49,052 nucleotides of DNA from positions 1-49,052 of the forward strand of contig DXDD01000166.1 of NCBI GenBank assembly GCA_019115665.1, written 5' to 3'. The notes under the pieces were generated by a model, which did no database searches, was not told the DNA's origin, and saw only the letters and a list, made by a program, of their open reading frames with translations. Source of the stretch: Candidatus Eisenbergiella pullistercoris (GTDB taxonomy: Bacteria > Bacillota > Clostridia > Lachnospirales > Lachnospiraceae). Below are positions 7,678 through 17,153 of the stretch, one piece after another (the stretch's first letter is position 1; every line of letters starts with the position of its first letter). The position numbers and the translations under genes are program-made.

Positions 7678-9207
7678 ATGAAGAAAAAGGAAACAAAGGA
7701 AAAACACAGCCGCAGATTTTCTCTGCCCTCCAGGATCCTTGCCGTGGCCGCCGTTCTTGCGGCCGCGGCGCTTCTGCTTTATTTCGGGATCGGGAGCGAC
7801 CGGCTGGCGAACCTGGCTCCGATCCCGGATAACGCGCTGGTGGATAAGCCGACGCTCAATCTGTGGTATACCGACGAAACCCTTTCGGACTTTCTGGCCG
7901 CCGCGGCTCTGGATTTTTCGGAAGACAGCGAGGTGCGCGTGATCCCCAGACTGGTATCCGGGCTGGAATATCTGGAAAGCATCAACGAAGCCTCCCTGAC
8001 CACCAACATGATCCCGGACGTCTATATCATCGGAAACGACAGCCTGGAAAAAGCGTGGTTGTCCGGACTTGCCGCGGAGATCCGGGATGAGGAGGGCTAT
8101 GTTTCTGAGAAAAATTTCCCGGAAACGGCGCTTTCCGCCGTGACCTGCGAGGGACACCGGATCGGCTATCCCTTTTATTATGAGACCAGCGCGCTGGTCT
8201 ATAATCTGACCTATCTGGAAGAAGCCGCCGCTGACCAGCTGCAGGCGGAGGCGGACGCCATCGCCGGGCAGGAAGCCATGGCGGCTCTGGATGAAAACGG
8301 GGAGCCTCCTGCGGCGGAAGGGGAGATTTCTTCGGAAGGACAGACACCCTCCTCCGAAGCGCAGCTTACGGAAAGAACACAGGAGCTGGTCCCGCAGACC
8401 ATCGAGGACATCCTGGCCTTTGCGGACGGCTATAACGCGCCGGAGCAGGTGGAAGCCGTCTTTTCCTGGGACGTTTCGGACGTTTTTTACAACTACTTTT
8501 TTCTGGGAAATTATGTGAACGTGGGCGGCCGGGACGGAGACGATGAAACGAAGATTGATATCTACAATCTGGACGCCATCCGATGCCTGGAGGCCTATCA
8601 GGAGCTGACGCAGTATTTTTCCATCGACCCGGAGGAGGTCAGCTATGAATCCGTGGCCCAGGATTTTCTGGATGGAAAGCTGGTGTTTACCATTGCGACC
8701 ACGGATATGGTTTCCCGTCTGGAGCAGGCGTCTGCAGACGGCAGCTTCCCCTACGCCTGGGGCGTCGCGCGCGTCCCGGATATCGACGGCGAGCTGATCA
8801 CCCGGAGCCTTTCCGTGACCAGCGCCGTCGTGGTAAACGGCTACAGTGAAAAAAAGGATACGGCAAACGCGTTCGCCCGTTACCTGACGCAGACAGCGGC
8901 GCAGAAGCTTTATGAAAGCACGGGAAAGCTGCCGGCGGATACCGGTATCGCTCTTCCGTGCGAACAGGCGGAGATGTTCGCGCAGGAATATGCGGCGTCG
9001 GTGCCCATCCCCAAGATGATGACCACGAGCAATTACTGGGTGCAGATGGAGATCGCCTTTACCCGCGCCTGGAACGGCGAGGAGGTTTCCGCCGTGCTGC
9101 AGGAGATTTCCGAACAGATCATGACGCAGGTGACAGGGGAAAGCTATACGGAAGAATACATCCAGCCGCCGCAGGAGGAGACGGAGAGCAGCGCTCCCGT
9201 GGAATAG
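7678..9207 (+). CDS. Orphan extracellular solute-binding protein, membrane-anchored
   Basis: Looks like a family-1 (maltose/sugar type) ABC substrate-binding protein. After a basic stretch (KKKETKEKHSRR) comes one hydrophobic segment at about residues 20-37 with no lipobox, so it is probably a signal anchor. The mature part begins LNLWYTDETLSDFL, the typical first beta strand of binding proteins. A low-complexity acidic insert (about residues 190-235, rich in E, A, S, P) interrupts the lobe, and the C-terminus is a short E/S tail. The start at 7678 has AAGGAG seven bases upstream. No ABC permease or ATPase is adjacent, so its transporter is unknown. It follows argD at 10 bp and may be co-transcribed. 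Confidence 0.75.
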   Translation: MKKKETKEKHSRRFSLPSRILAVAAVLAAAALLLYFGIGSDRLANLAPIPDNALVDKPTLNLWYTDETLSDFLAAAALDFSEDSEVRVIPRLVSGLEYLESINEASLTTNMIPDVYIIGNDSLEKAWLSGLAAEIRDEEGYVSEKNFPETALSAVTCEGHRIGYPFYYETSALVYNLTYLEEAAADQLQAEADAIAGQEAMAALDENGEPPAAEGEISSEGQTPSSEAQLTERTQELVPQTIEDILAFADGYNAPEQVEAVFSWDVSDVFYNYFFLGNYVNVGGRDGDDETKIDIYNLDAIRCLEAYQELTQYFSIDPEEVSYESVAQDFLDGKLVFTIATTDMVSRLEQASADGSFPYAWGVARVPDIDGELITRSLSVTSAVVVNGYSEKKDTANAFARYLTQTAAQKLYESTGKLPADTGIALPCEQAEMFAQEYAASVPIPKMMTTSNYWVQMEIAFTRAWNGEEVSAVLQEISEQIMTQVTGESYTEEYIQPPQEETESSAPVE

Positions 9208-9271
9208 GATTTCGGATTTCCGGACAGAATAGAGACAAGAACATTCTGGAAGGAAAGGCGGAACGAATTTT

Positions 9272-9712
9272 ATGTGGGGTCTGATCATTGCGCTCCTGTC
9301 CGGCGCGCTGATGAGCGTGCAGGGAGTTTTCAACACACAGGTGACAAAGGCGTCCGGCATCTGGGCGGCAGGCTGCTTCGTGCAGCTTTCCGCCCTGCTT
9401 GTCAGCCTGGCGGCCTGGGCCGTATCGGAGAGAAGCTCCTTTTCGGCGGTCCTTCAGGTACAGCCCAGATACATGCTGCTGGGCGGCGCCATCGGAGCCT
9501 TCATCACCTATACCGTGATCAAAAGCATGGACATGCTCGGGCCCGCCCGGGCGGTCATGCTCATCGTGGTGGCGCAGCTTCTGGTGGCCTATCTGATCGA
9601 GCTGCTCGGCATGTTCGGCGTGGAGAAGGCCGCCTGGGACTGGCGGAAGGCCGTCGGAATGGCGTTTGCCATCGCGGGGATCGTGGTGTTCAAGTGGGAG
9701 CCGGGAAAGTGA
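9272..9712 (+). CDS. DMT-superfamily YdcZ-type membrane protein
   Basis: A 146-residue, very hydrophobic protein with four to five predicted membrane helices. The N-terminal pattern (GLIIALLSGALMSVQGVFN) and the central GAIGAFITYTVIKSMDMLGP fit the DUF606/YdcZ half-size members of the drug/metabolite transporter superfamily, which usually act as pairs. Substrate unknown. It ends one base before a perfect 30-bp palindrome that probably closes the arginine transcription unit. Confidence 0.8.
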   Translation: MWGLIIALLSGALMSVQGVFNTQVTKASGIWAAGCFVQLSALLVSLAAWAVSERSSFSAVLQVQPRYMLLGGAIGAFITYTVIKSMDMLGPARAVMLIVVAQLLVAYLIELLGMFGVEKAAWDWRKAVGMAFAIAGIVVFKWEPGK

Positions 9713-9742
9713 CGGGAGAGTGAGGATATCCTCACTCTCCCG
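9713..9742. terminator. Perfect 30-bp palindrome after the arginine operon
   Basis: CGGGAGAGTGAGGAT is followed directly by its complement, giving 15-bp arms with no spacer. It sits between the rightward YdcZ gene and the leftward membrane protein gene. There is no T-run, so if it terminates it is not a classical intrinsic terminator. Confidence 0.55.
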
Positions 9743-9804
9743 ATGTTTGGGTGTGCCCGGCCGATAAGCCCGAAGGGCGGCCGCATGAATGGGAAACAGA
9801 CAGC

Positions 9805-10386
9805 TCAGTTCAGGGCAAAGCCTTTGTAGTTGGCGCCCTCGATATCCGACTGGTAAAAGGTTACGGTGTCCCCGTTGGGGCCGTAATAAACCACATGGTC
9901 GCCGTAGGTACCCTGCTTGTGCCAGACGGCCCGGGCGTTGTTGGTGTCATAGATAATATCAGGCATTGCATCCAGACCCGAAGCTTTGGTTTCGCCGCTG
10001 TCCATGGGCACGTGGGCAACAATAGCCAATAACAGCCGCCAGATGAATCCGGCTCCGATCAGGCAGGCCACCAGAGGCAGCATTACCTTCTGGGCGGTGG
10101 TTTCGCAGCGCCCCACAATGACCATCGCCATGTACCCCAGGCAGATCAGCATGACGATCACTGTGCCGACGATCTCGCCCGCGCCGCTGCCCAGCTCCTG
10201 TCCCGTTATCGCCTTGATCACGGTGCCGATGGTCGCAAACAGCAGCATGACCCCAAGCAGTATGGCGTAGGAACCTCCCACGCCGATGATGCCTGCCCAT
10301 TTGCGCCGCAGACTGTTGTAGCCGATGGTGCCGACCAGGCATAACACCAGCATAATCACACCCAATACCGCAACAATTCCTTCCAT
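9805..10386 (-). CDS. Small multi-pass membrane protein of unknown function
   Basis: 193 residues with about four hydrophobic segments in the first 130 residues (for example VAVLGVIMLVLCLVGTIGY and IVGTVIVMLICLGYMAMVIV), then a soluble tail with VWHKQGTYGDHVVYYGPNG and a final FYQSDIEGANYKGFALN. I do not recognise the family. The ATG at 10386 is preferred because AAGGAG lies at 10403-10398; a GTG four codons earlier overlaps that site. Downstream of the recombinase gene on the same strand, but the 250-bp gap suggests separate transcription. Confidence 0.65.
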   Translation of the reverse strand: MEGIVAVLGVIMLVLCLVGTIGYNSLRRKWAGIIGVGGSYAILLGVMLLFATIGTVIKAITGQELGSGAGEIVGTVIVMLICLGYMAMVIVGRCETTAQKVMLPLVACLIGAGFIWRLLLAIVAHVPMDSGETKASGLDAMPDIIYDTNNARAVWHKQGTYGDHVVYYGPNGDTVTFYQSDIEGANYKGFALN

Positions 10387-10636
10387 TTTGAAAACCACTC
10401 CTTTTTCTTTTTTTCGGCTTTTCCGACGTGATCCGCTTTTTTTCGGATCATCCGGCCGCCGGTTTTGAAAAGGTTGTACATTTCTGTAAATGCCAACTTT
10501 TCTTTACGAATATTTATTATACTTCGGTGCATGTCAAAAATCCAGTCCTTTTTGTCAATTTTAGCAAAATGACGATAACTGATTTGAGGTTTTGCAGTGT
10601 CTGCGAAAAAGTACACCTTTCTGTAAAAACAGCTGT
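10387..10636. other. AT-rich gap between recombinase and membrane protein genes
   Basis: Contains the leader of the membrane protein gene, an inverted repeat GATCCG-CTTTTTTT-CGGATC (about 10431-10451), a reverse-strand TATAAT inside TTGACATGCACCGAAG-TATAAT (spacing too short for one promoter), and two related stretches TTGTACATTTCTGTAAA (about 10473-10489) and AGTACACCTTTCTGTAAA (about 10609-10626). The last two might be recombinase sites but are not palindromic enough to call. Confidence 0.5.
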
Positions 10637-11628
<992 letters not shown>

Positions 11629-11655
<27 letters not shown>

Positions 11656-13053
11656 AGCCTGTCCGGACAGGGTCAGGGAGACGGTCTTTTCCGCATAGGC
11701 GCTGTCGGTGATGCTCTGTACGGTCAGATTTACGGTCTGGCCTGCCTTATAATACTGAAGCAGCTCCTGCAGCTGGGACACATCCGTTACGCTGCGGCCG
11801 TCCAGGGCGGTGATCACGTCGCCGCGGCGGAGTCCGGCTGCCTGCGCGCCGCTGCCTTCCGTCACTTCGGATACATAGACGCCGGTGGGGATGCCGTAGG
11901 CTTCCGTTACGCTGGCGGGAACGGTGGTAGCTGTGATGCCCAGGGTGCCGCGCTCATTTTCCGCTACCTTTGTCAGCGTGCTCTCATTCATCAGGGTGCT
12001 GATGATGGAGGAAGCTCTGGAGACCGGGATGGCGTAGCCCATGCCCTCTACCTCGGTGCTGGCAAGCTTTGCGGAGTTGATGCCGACGACCTCGCCCTTC
12101 ATGTTGACCAGAGCGCCGCCGGAGTTGCCGGGGTTGATGGCCGCATCCGTCTGGATGTAGGAAGCGCTGCTCTGAACCGGTCTGCCGTCAGAGGAGGTTT
12201 CCGTGAGGGTACGGTTGGTGGCGCTTACGATGCCGGTGGTCACGGACTGACCGTAGCCCAGCGCGTTGCCGATGGCAACCACCTGCTCGCCCACTCTCAG
12301 ATCATCGGAGCTTCCCAGCGTGGCGGGTTTGATCTGCGCCATGGTGTCTGCCGAGATGCCGGTCAGCGGAACGGCGATCACGGCCAGATCGTTTTCCGCG
12401 TCCGTGCCCTTCAGATTCGCTTCATAGGCCTGATTGTCAATGAAGGAAACCGTCAGGGTGTCCGCTCCTTCCACCACGTGGTTGTTGGTGGCGATCAGAA
12501 GCTCGCTGTCGTTCTGTCCGATGATGATGCCGGAGCCCACGCTTTCCGTTTCCTGGGCCTGCGGCTGCATGCCGTAATAGCCGAACATGCTGAAATAGTT
12601 CTGTACCTCCTGTACGGAACGGTTGGTGATGGACACGATGGAGGGCATCACATAATCTGCCACGTCCGCTACGCTCATTTCTCCGGAATCGGAGGCTGTG
12701 GCGGTCTGCAGCGTCTGGCTGCCGGCGGAAGCGCTGCCGTTCTGTGCCGGGCTGCCCGCCGACCCGCTGCCGACGGAAGCGCTCTGCGCGCTTTCCTCCG
12801 CCTGCGCCGTCTGCTCTGCCGTATATCCGGTGAGATAATTGACGCCCTGGAAGGTTCCCGCGGCTACGCCGCCGAACAGGACGGCGCTCAGCGTGATCGC
12901 TCCGATTTTCTTCGCGGTCCTTGCCGCTCTGCCGGAGGATTTCCGACGCTTCGGCGCGGACGGTTCCGGTGTGTGCAGACCGTTGTTTTCACTTCCCATA
13001 TTCTGATTTCCCATGTAAGGGTTCTGGCTGTAGTTGTTATAATATTCTGACAT
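11629..13053 (-). CDS. htrA: HtrA/DegP-type membrane-anchored serine protease with PDZ domain
   Basis: Quality-control protease for misfolded proteins outside the membrane. 474 residues: a short cytoplasmic N-terminus with basic residues (KRRKSSGRAARTAKK), one membrane segment (about 50-67), a low-complexity S/G/A linker (80-125), a trypsin-like domain with His192 (ATNNHVVEG), Asp222 (AENDLAVIAV) and Ser311 (INPGNSGGALVN), and one C-terminal PDZ domain (about 375-465). The start at 13053 has AAAGGAGAT upstream. The promoter region carries four TTGTGA boxes, which suggests induction by a stress-responsive regulator. It ends within a 25-bp tandem repeat array. Confidence 0.94.
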
Positions 13054-13159
13054 CAAAAAGATCTCCTTTCCTGATGCTGATAAGCTGTTTACGGGCGCCG
13101 GCGCCGCCGCTTTTTATTTCGGCCCTGCCGGTTCGCCTTCCTTTGTTTCTATGCCTTGC

Positions 13160-13212
13160 AGTATAGAGGGAAATTGTGATGAAAAGGTTGTGATTGTGAG
13201 GAGCATTTGTGA
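13160..13212 (-). promoter_or_regulatory. htrA promoter with four TTGTGA boxes
   Basis: Reverse-strand -10 box TATACT (13165-13160) without a good -35 box. In its place, TTGTGA (top strand) occurs at 13174-13179, 13188-13193, 13194-13199 and 13207-13212, two of them head to tail. Direct repeats over a missing -35 box are typical of promoters activated by a response regulator. The regulator is not in the window. Confidence 0.55.
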
Positions 13213-13286
13213 AAAAAATAAGGAGAAAGTGTGAACGCCGCAGGATGAAAATCTGCAGCAGGGGTCCGGCAGACGGGAGGCTGTCA

Positions 13287-13742
13287 TTATCGTTTTATTT
13301 CCAGGCAATAGAAGGACGGCCTGTCCGGATACCTTTTATCGGGAGTATTCCAGATCTCTGCTTCATCGATCTTACGGATCTGTTTTGCGGTAAGCTCATC
13401 CACGGAAACGGTCTGCCTGTGAATGACAGGTCTGTCTTCATATTCATAATAGTCTGTTAACCACACATGCCAGAGCTCTACGGATGCCGCATGCCGCAGG
13501 GCATCTTTGATATATGCGATCATCTGCTCTGCTCTGTCTTCTGTATAGCGCCATTCCAGACAGACTCCTTTTTTCCTGTCGGTATAATCGGAAACATCCG
13601 GAAAGAAGCGCAGAGAAAAATTGTCCTCTGCGCCGTCGTCGTAGATCGTGCCGTTATCAGGGCTTATTTCAAGGGGATGATCCGGAACGGGCATGACTTC
13701 CGTCAGGGGAAAATCCGAAGCAATAAATGTGCATACGCTCAT
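13287..13742 (-). CDS. Conserved hypothetical protein
   Basis: About 151 residues beginning MSVCTFIASDFPLTEV, hydrophilic, with no signal peptide or membrane segment. It has many aromatic and acidic residues (VELWHVWLTDYYEYEDRP) and ends PDRPSFYCLEIKR. I recall similar uncharacterised proteins in Clostridia but know of no function. The ATG at 13742 gives the conserved-looking N-terminus; its ribosome binding site is weak. The frame stays open 222 bp further upstream, but that extension looks repeat-like and basic. It stands alone between the htrA promoter and a repeat region. Confidence 0.6.
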   Translation of the reverse strand: MSVCTFIASDFPLTEVMPVPDHPLEISPDNGTIYDDGAEDNFSLRFFPDVSDYTDRKKGVCLEWRYTEDRAEQMIAYIKDALRHAASVELWHVWLTDYYEYEDRPVIHRQTVSVDELTAKQIRKIDEAEIWNTPDKRYPDRPSFYCLEIKR

Positions 13743-14502
13743 GGTTTTTTCACCGGCTTTCAATTTGCTCTTATTGTATTTAAAAACTGCGGACAATGCA
13801 ACCATGAAAATCCCTGCTCCTTTTTTCCACATCGGGAAAGGTTGCTGATCGCAGTTACCGGGTCCTTTGATTTGACGGCGTCTTGAACTCCGCCATCGCG
13901 TGGACGCTTCCGGAGGCGCAAAGCTTTTGCAGGAAGCCTTTCGGGGATGACGGAAGTTTTTCATGTTTTTCCGGCTGCCGGAACTGGGGCCGGTATGAGA
14001 AAACCGCCTGCTGCGGGCGATATTGCCTCTTACTACAGGAAGTTAACCGGTTTCTCTGATTTCTGCCGTAGGAAATTGCTGTTCACTACGGGAAAAAACC
14101 TGATTTTCCGGATTTTTGCCGTAGAAAAATCCCACTCACTGCGGGTAAAACCCCGGTTTTCCAGATTTCTGCCGCAGAAGCGGTTCCTGTTCGCTGGTAA
14201 GCCGGCGAACAGGAACCCGGCCTGCCATTCCAGGTCGTCTGTGGCGATGGACAGGCCGGCTTCCGGCCGGAATGATTTTCCTGCGTGCCGGTCAGCAAGC
14301 AGCCGGCCCTGGCCTGAACCGGAAAATTCATGTTTGGCGTCCGGCAGGATGTCCCGGCAGGGTTTAAATCCGGCTTTTCCGTTTTGGGGCTGCATATAGG
14401 CAGAGGGATTCCGCGGAAGGCTCCGCGAAATGTTTTTCAGCGAGAATCTGCACATCATTCCATCGGGATTCCTGCCCGTAAAAAATGTCTTCTGAAACGG
14501 CC
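13743..14502. other. 760-bp region without a convincing gene
   Basis: Holds palindrome array B (14033-14177), a perfect 13-bp hairpin immediately after it (14182-14194 paired with 14205-14217, arms GGTTCCTGTTCGC), further GC-rich inverted repeats (for example GGCCGG-CTT-CCGGCC near 14253) and no start with a good ribosome binding site. A 162-codon reverse frame runs through the array and is regarded as spurious. Confidence 0.7.
14033..14177. repeat. Palindrome array B (3 units)
   Basis: Units at 14033-14071, 14086-14124 and 14139-14177, each exactly 39 bp with a 53-bp period. The arms are CTACGGG ... CCGTAG. In the third unit both arms change together to CTGCGGG ... CCGCAG, a paired substitution that keeps the palindrome. 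Confidence 0.88.
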
Positions 14503-14531
14503 TTGACAGCAGAAAATACAACTGTTATATT
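14503..14531 (+). promoter_or_regulatory. Promoter of the dnaJ-like gene
   Basis: Consensus TTGACA (14503-14508), 17-bp spacer, TATATT (14526-14531). The leader that follows contains AGAAC-AAAAA-GTTCT and a CCGGAG...CTCCGG hairpin. No CIRCE element was seen. Confidence 0.8.
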
Positions 14532-14605
14532 ACATATAGAACAAAAAGTTCTTCCGGAGAAGTCTGAACCGGACGGCTCCGGAATCTCATAGAAAAGAAG
14601 ATTTT

Positions 14606-14662
14606 ATGGAACTTATTACAGAAAGACTCGTCCTGATACGGACTTTTCTGAAAAAGGAGTGA
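14606..14662 (+). pseudogene. 18-codon ORF resembling a GNAT N-terminus
   Basis: Encodes [18 protein letters not shown] then stop. The first 14 residues look like the conserved start of RimJ/RimL-type acetyltransferases (usually TERLxLR-F). The stop overlaps the ribosome binding site of the dnaJ-like gene. It may be a remnant of a lost gene, a short leader, or chance. Confidence 0.3.
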
Positions 14663-14669
14663 GAGCGTC

Positions 14670-15803
14670 ATGGCAGCAAAGAGAGATTATTACGAGGTGC
14701 TGGGCGTTGACAGGAATGCGGACAGCGCAGCGATTAAAAAAGCATACAGAAAACTGGCGAAAAAATACCATCCCGATACGAATGCGGGTGATCCCCATGC
14801 GGAGCAGATGTTTAAGGAAGCGACGGAGGCCTATGAGGTGCTCAGCGATCCGGAGAAGAAGAAGCTTTACGACAGGTTTGGCCATGCGGCCTTTGACGGA
14901 AGCGCGCAGGGAGCCCAGGGGGGCTGGGGCGGCGCGGACGGAGCAGGAGGCTTTCATGGTTTTGAGGGCTTCGGCGGCTTCGGCACAGGCGGCTTCGGCT
15001 CGGGCGGCGGCTTCGGCCAGGGCGGCGGCTTCGGAACAAACAGCGGCTTTGGTGGCGCAGACGGAAGCGGCGGTTACCGGGAGTTCCATTTTGAAGGCGG
15101 AAATATGGACGATCTGTTCGGAGATATTTTCGGAGACATGTTCCGCGGAAAAGGCGGCGGTTTCAGCGGCTTTTCCGGACAGAACGGACAGAGCGGGCGA
15201 AACGGAAGCTTTCATGACGGCTTTTCCGGCGGCGGGAAGAGGGGAGCGGACCTGCGCGCGCAGGTGACCGTCAGCTTCGACGAAGCGGCCTTCGGCTGCG
15301 ATAAGGTGATCCGTCTGCAGGGAGAGGACGGCAGGGTCCAGTCCCTGCAGGTGCATATCCCTGCGGGCATTGAATCCGGAAAGAGCATCCGCCTGAAGGG
15401 AAAGGGCGCGCCGGGAGCCGGCGGCGCGCAGGACGGGGATCTGCTCCTTCAGGTAACGGTGGCGGAAAAACCTGGTTTTGAGCGGAAGGGAATGGATGTG
15501 TATACCACGGTTTCCGTACCCTTCACTACGGCCGTATTCGGCGGGGAGGTGAGGGTCCCTACCATCTCCGGCAGTGTGATCTGTAAGATCAGGGAAGGAA
15601 CGCAGTCCGGCTCCCGGATCCGTCTGCGGGGAAAGGGGATCGTGTCCATGGCCGACCCGAATGTTCATGGGGACGAATATGTGACGGTGCAGATCCAGGT
15701 TCCCACCAATCTGAGCCGGGAGGCCAGACAGAAGCTGAAGGAATTTGAAGAGCTCTGCGGCAGCCATGCCGCAGGCAGAAGGAACCGCAATCCCGCGGCG
15801 TAA
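14670..15803 (+). CDS. dnaJ: DnaJ-type co-chaperone without zinc finger (class B)
   Basis: Stimulates the ATPase of DnaK and delivers substrates. Of 377 residues, the N-terminal J domain ([20 protein letters not shown], with HPD at 34-36) is followed by a long Gly/Phe-rich stretch (about 75-195, many GFGG/GGGF repeats) and two C-terminal substrate-binding domains (from about residue 197; [19 protein letters not shown]). The four CxxCxGxG motifs of canonical DnaJ are absent, so this is a CbpA-like class B protein. The start has AAAAAGGAG. DnaK and GrpE are not adjacent. The gene end is triplicated (see 15771-15872). Confidence 0.9.
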   Translation: MAAKRDYYEVLGVDRNADSAAIKKAYRKLAKKYHPDTNAGDPHAEQMFKEATEAYEVLSDPEKKKLYDRFGHAAFDGSAQGAQGGWGGADGAGGFHGFEGFGGFGTGGFGSGGGFGQGGGFGTNSGFGGADGSGGYREFHFEGGNMDDLFGDIFGDMFRGKGGGFSGFSGQNGQSGRNGSFHDGFSGGGKRGADLRAQVTVSFDEAAFGCDKVIRLQGEDGRVQSLQVHIPAGIESGKSIRLKGKGAPGAGGAQDGDLLLQVTVAEKPGFERKGMDVYTTVSVPFTTAVFGGEVRVPTISGSVICKIREGTQSGSRIRLRGKGIVSMADPNVHGDEYVTVQIQVPTNLSREARQKLKEFEELCGSHAAGRRNRNPAA

Positions 15804-15872
15804 GGCAGGCAGAAGGAACCGCAGTCCCGCGGCGTAAGGCAGGCAGAAGGAACCGCAATCCCGCGGCATAAG
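15771..15872 (+). repeat. Three 34-bp tandem repeats spanning the dnaJ stop
   Basis: Units at 15771-15804, 15805-15838 and 15839-15872, nearly identical (core AGGCAGAAGGAACCGC). The first contains the last codons and TAA of the dnaJ-like gene. The 34-bp period is not a multiple of three, so only the first copy is coding. Confidence 0.93.
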
Positions 15873-15886
15873 AACGGGCAGAGAAG

Positions 15887-15940
15887 CCGGGAAGGGGCGG
15901 CGTCTGCCGCCCCTTCCCGGCCGGACGCCTGCGGGCAGGC
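15887..15940. terminator. Paired hairpins after the dnaJ-like gene
   Basis: A 14-bp perfect stem (15887-15900 with 15907-15920, loop CGTCTG) is followed by a second small stem CGCCTG-CGGG-CAGGCG (15925-15940). On the top strand they are followed by A-rich rather than T-rich sequence. They probably end or protect the dnaJ transcript. Confidence 0.55.
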
Positions 15941-16006
15941 GAAAAAAGGAAAAAAGAAAAAAGGATTTTGGGAAAAAACGCAGAATAATAAAATAGCGGG
16001 TTTGGG

Positions 16007-16078
16007 AAGCCGGAGCTTCCGGCTTTTCGCGGATCCCTTCAAATGACCGGAAAGGAAGCAGAGCGCCTTTCCTTTTTT
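16007..16078 (+). terminator. Two stem-loops with T-tracts before dgt
   Basis: Stem AAGCCGGA / TCCGGCTT (16007-16014, 16018-16025) is followed by TT; then GGAAAGG / CCTTTCC (16049-16055, 16066-16072) by six T (16073-16078). The second is a good intrinsic terminator, 50 bp upstream of dgt. It ends dnaJ read-through or attenuates dgt. Confidence 0.65.
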
Positions 16079-16127
16079 CACCTTAAATCTGCCGTGAGAT
16101 TCAGAGGCGGCTGCGGGAGAACGGCAT

Positions 16128-17138
16128 ATGACAACGATTCGGGAAAATCTGGAAAAGTGGGAAGAAGCGTATCTGAGTCCTTATGCGACGCTGAGCAAAA
16201 ATTCTCTGGGAAGGCTGCGGGATGAGGAGCCCTGCGATATCCGTCCCGTGTTTCAGAGGGACCGGGACCGGATCCTTCACTGCAAGGCTTTCCGGCGGCT
16301 GAAGGATAAGACGCAGGTTTTTCTCGCGCCGGAGGGCGATCACTACCGGACCCGGCTGACCCATACGCTGGAGGTTTCGCAGAACGCCAGGACCATTGCC
16401 AAGGCCCTGCGGCTGAACGAGGATCTGGCGGAGGCCATCGCCCTCGGCCATGATCTGGGGCATACGCCCTTCGGCCATGCGGGGGAGCGGGCGCTGAACC
16501 GGGTCTGCCCCTACGGCTTTGAGCACAGCGAGCAGAGCGTGCGCACGGTGGATGTGCTGGAAAAGGACGGACAGGGACTGAATCTGACCTTTGAGGTGAG
16601 GGACGGCATCCGCAATCATCAGACCAAAGGAAACCCGGCTACGCTGGAGGGAAAGATCGTCCGCCTTTCCGACAAGATCGCCTATCTCCATCACGACTGC
16701 GACGACGCCATCCGGGCGGGCATCCTGAAGGAGGAGGATATCCCGAAGGAGATCCAGGAAGCGGTGGGGAGAACGACGGGAGAGAGGCTGGATCATTTCA
16801 TCCATGACATCGTGACGAACAGCTCCGGAAAAAATGAGATCTGTATGTCTCCCGCAGTGGGGGAAGGTCTGAAAAAGCTGCGCGCCTTTCTCTATGCCAA
16901 TGTGTATACCAACCCTTATGCCAAGAGCGAGGAGGGGAAGGCGGAGCTTCTGGTGGAGACGCTGTACGAATATTATCTGCACCGCCCGGATAAGATGTCT
17001 CCGGAGTACCGCATGCTCATGGAGCGGGGAGAACCCAGGGAACGGGTGGTCTGCGATTACATAGGGGCGATGACGGACCGGTTTGCCATCGCCGTATACG
17101 AGGAAATCTATATTCCCAAATGCTGGCCTGTGAAATAG
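16128..17138 (+). CDS. dgt: Deoxyguanosinetriphosphate triphosphohydrolase-like protein
   Basis: HD-domain dNTP triphosphohydrolase that removes tripolyphosphate from dNTPs and helps balance nucleotide pools. In 336 residues the metal-binding ligands are visible as RLTHTLEVSQ (His79), then ALGHDLGHTPFGHAGE (His108-Asp109), and a later downstream aspartate in IAYLHHDCDDA. The N-terminal RPVFQRDRDRILHCKAFRRL segment is typical of the shorter Dgt-like subfamily found in Gram-positive bacteria. Ribosome binding site GGGAG. It heads the replication/transcription operon with dnaG and rpoD. Confidence 0.93.
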   Translation: MTTIRENLEKWEEAYLSPYATLSKNSLGRLRDEEPCDIRPVFQRDRDRILHCKAFRRLKDKTQVFLAPEGDHYRTRLTHTLEVSQNARTIAKALRLNEDLAEAIALGHDLGHTPFGHAGERALNRVCPYGFEHSEQSVRTVDVLEKDGQGLNLTFEVRDGIRNHQTKGNPATLEGKIVRLSDKIAYLHHDCDDAIRAGILKEEDIPKEIQEAVGRTTGERLDHFIHDIVTNSSGKNEICMSPAVGEGLKKLRAFLYANVYTNPYAKSEEGKAELLVETLYEYYLHRPDKMSPEYRMLMERGEPRERVVCDYIGAMTDRFAIAVYEEIYIPKCWPVK

Positions 17139-17153
17139 AAAGGTGTGAGACAG

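Noticed and set aside
14033-14521. 162-codon leftward ORF
   Set aside because: It is composed of palindrome array B and GC-rich hairpins and has no ribosome binding site or family resemblance.
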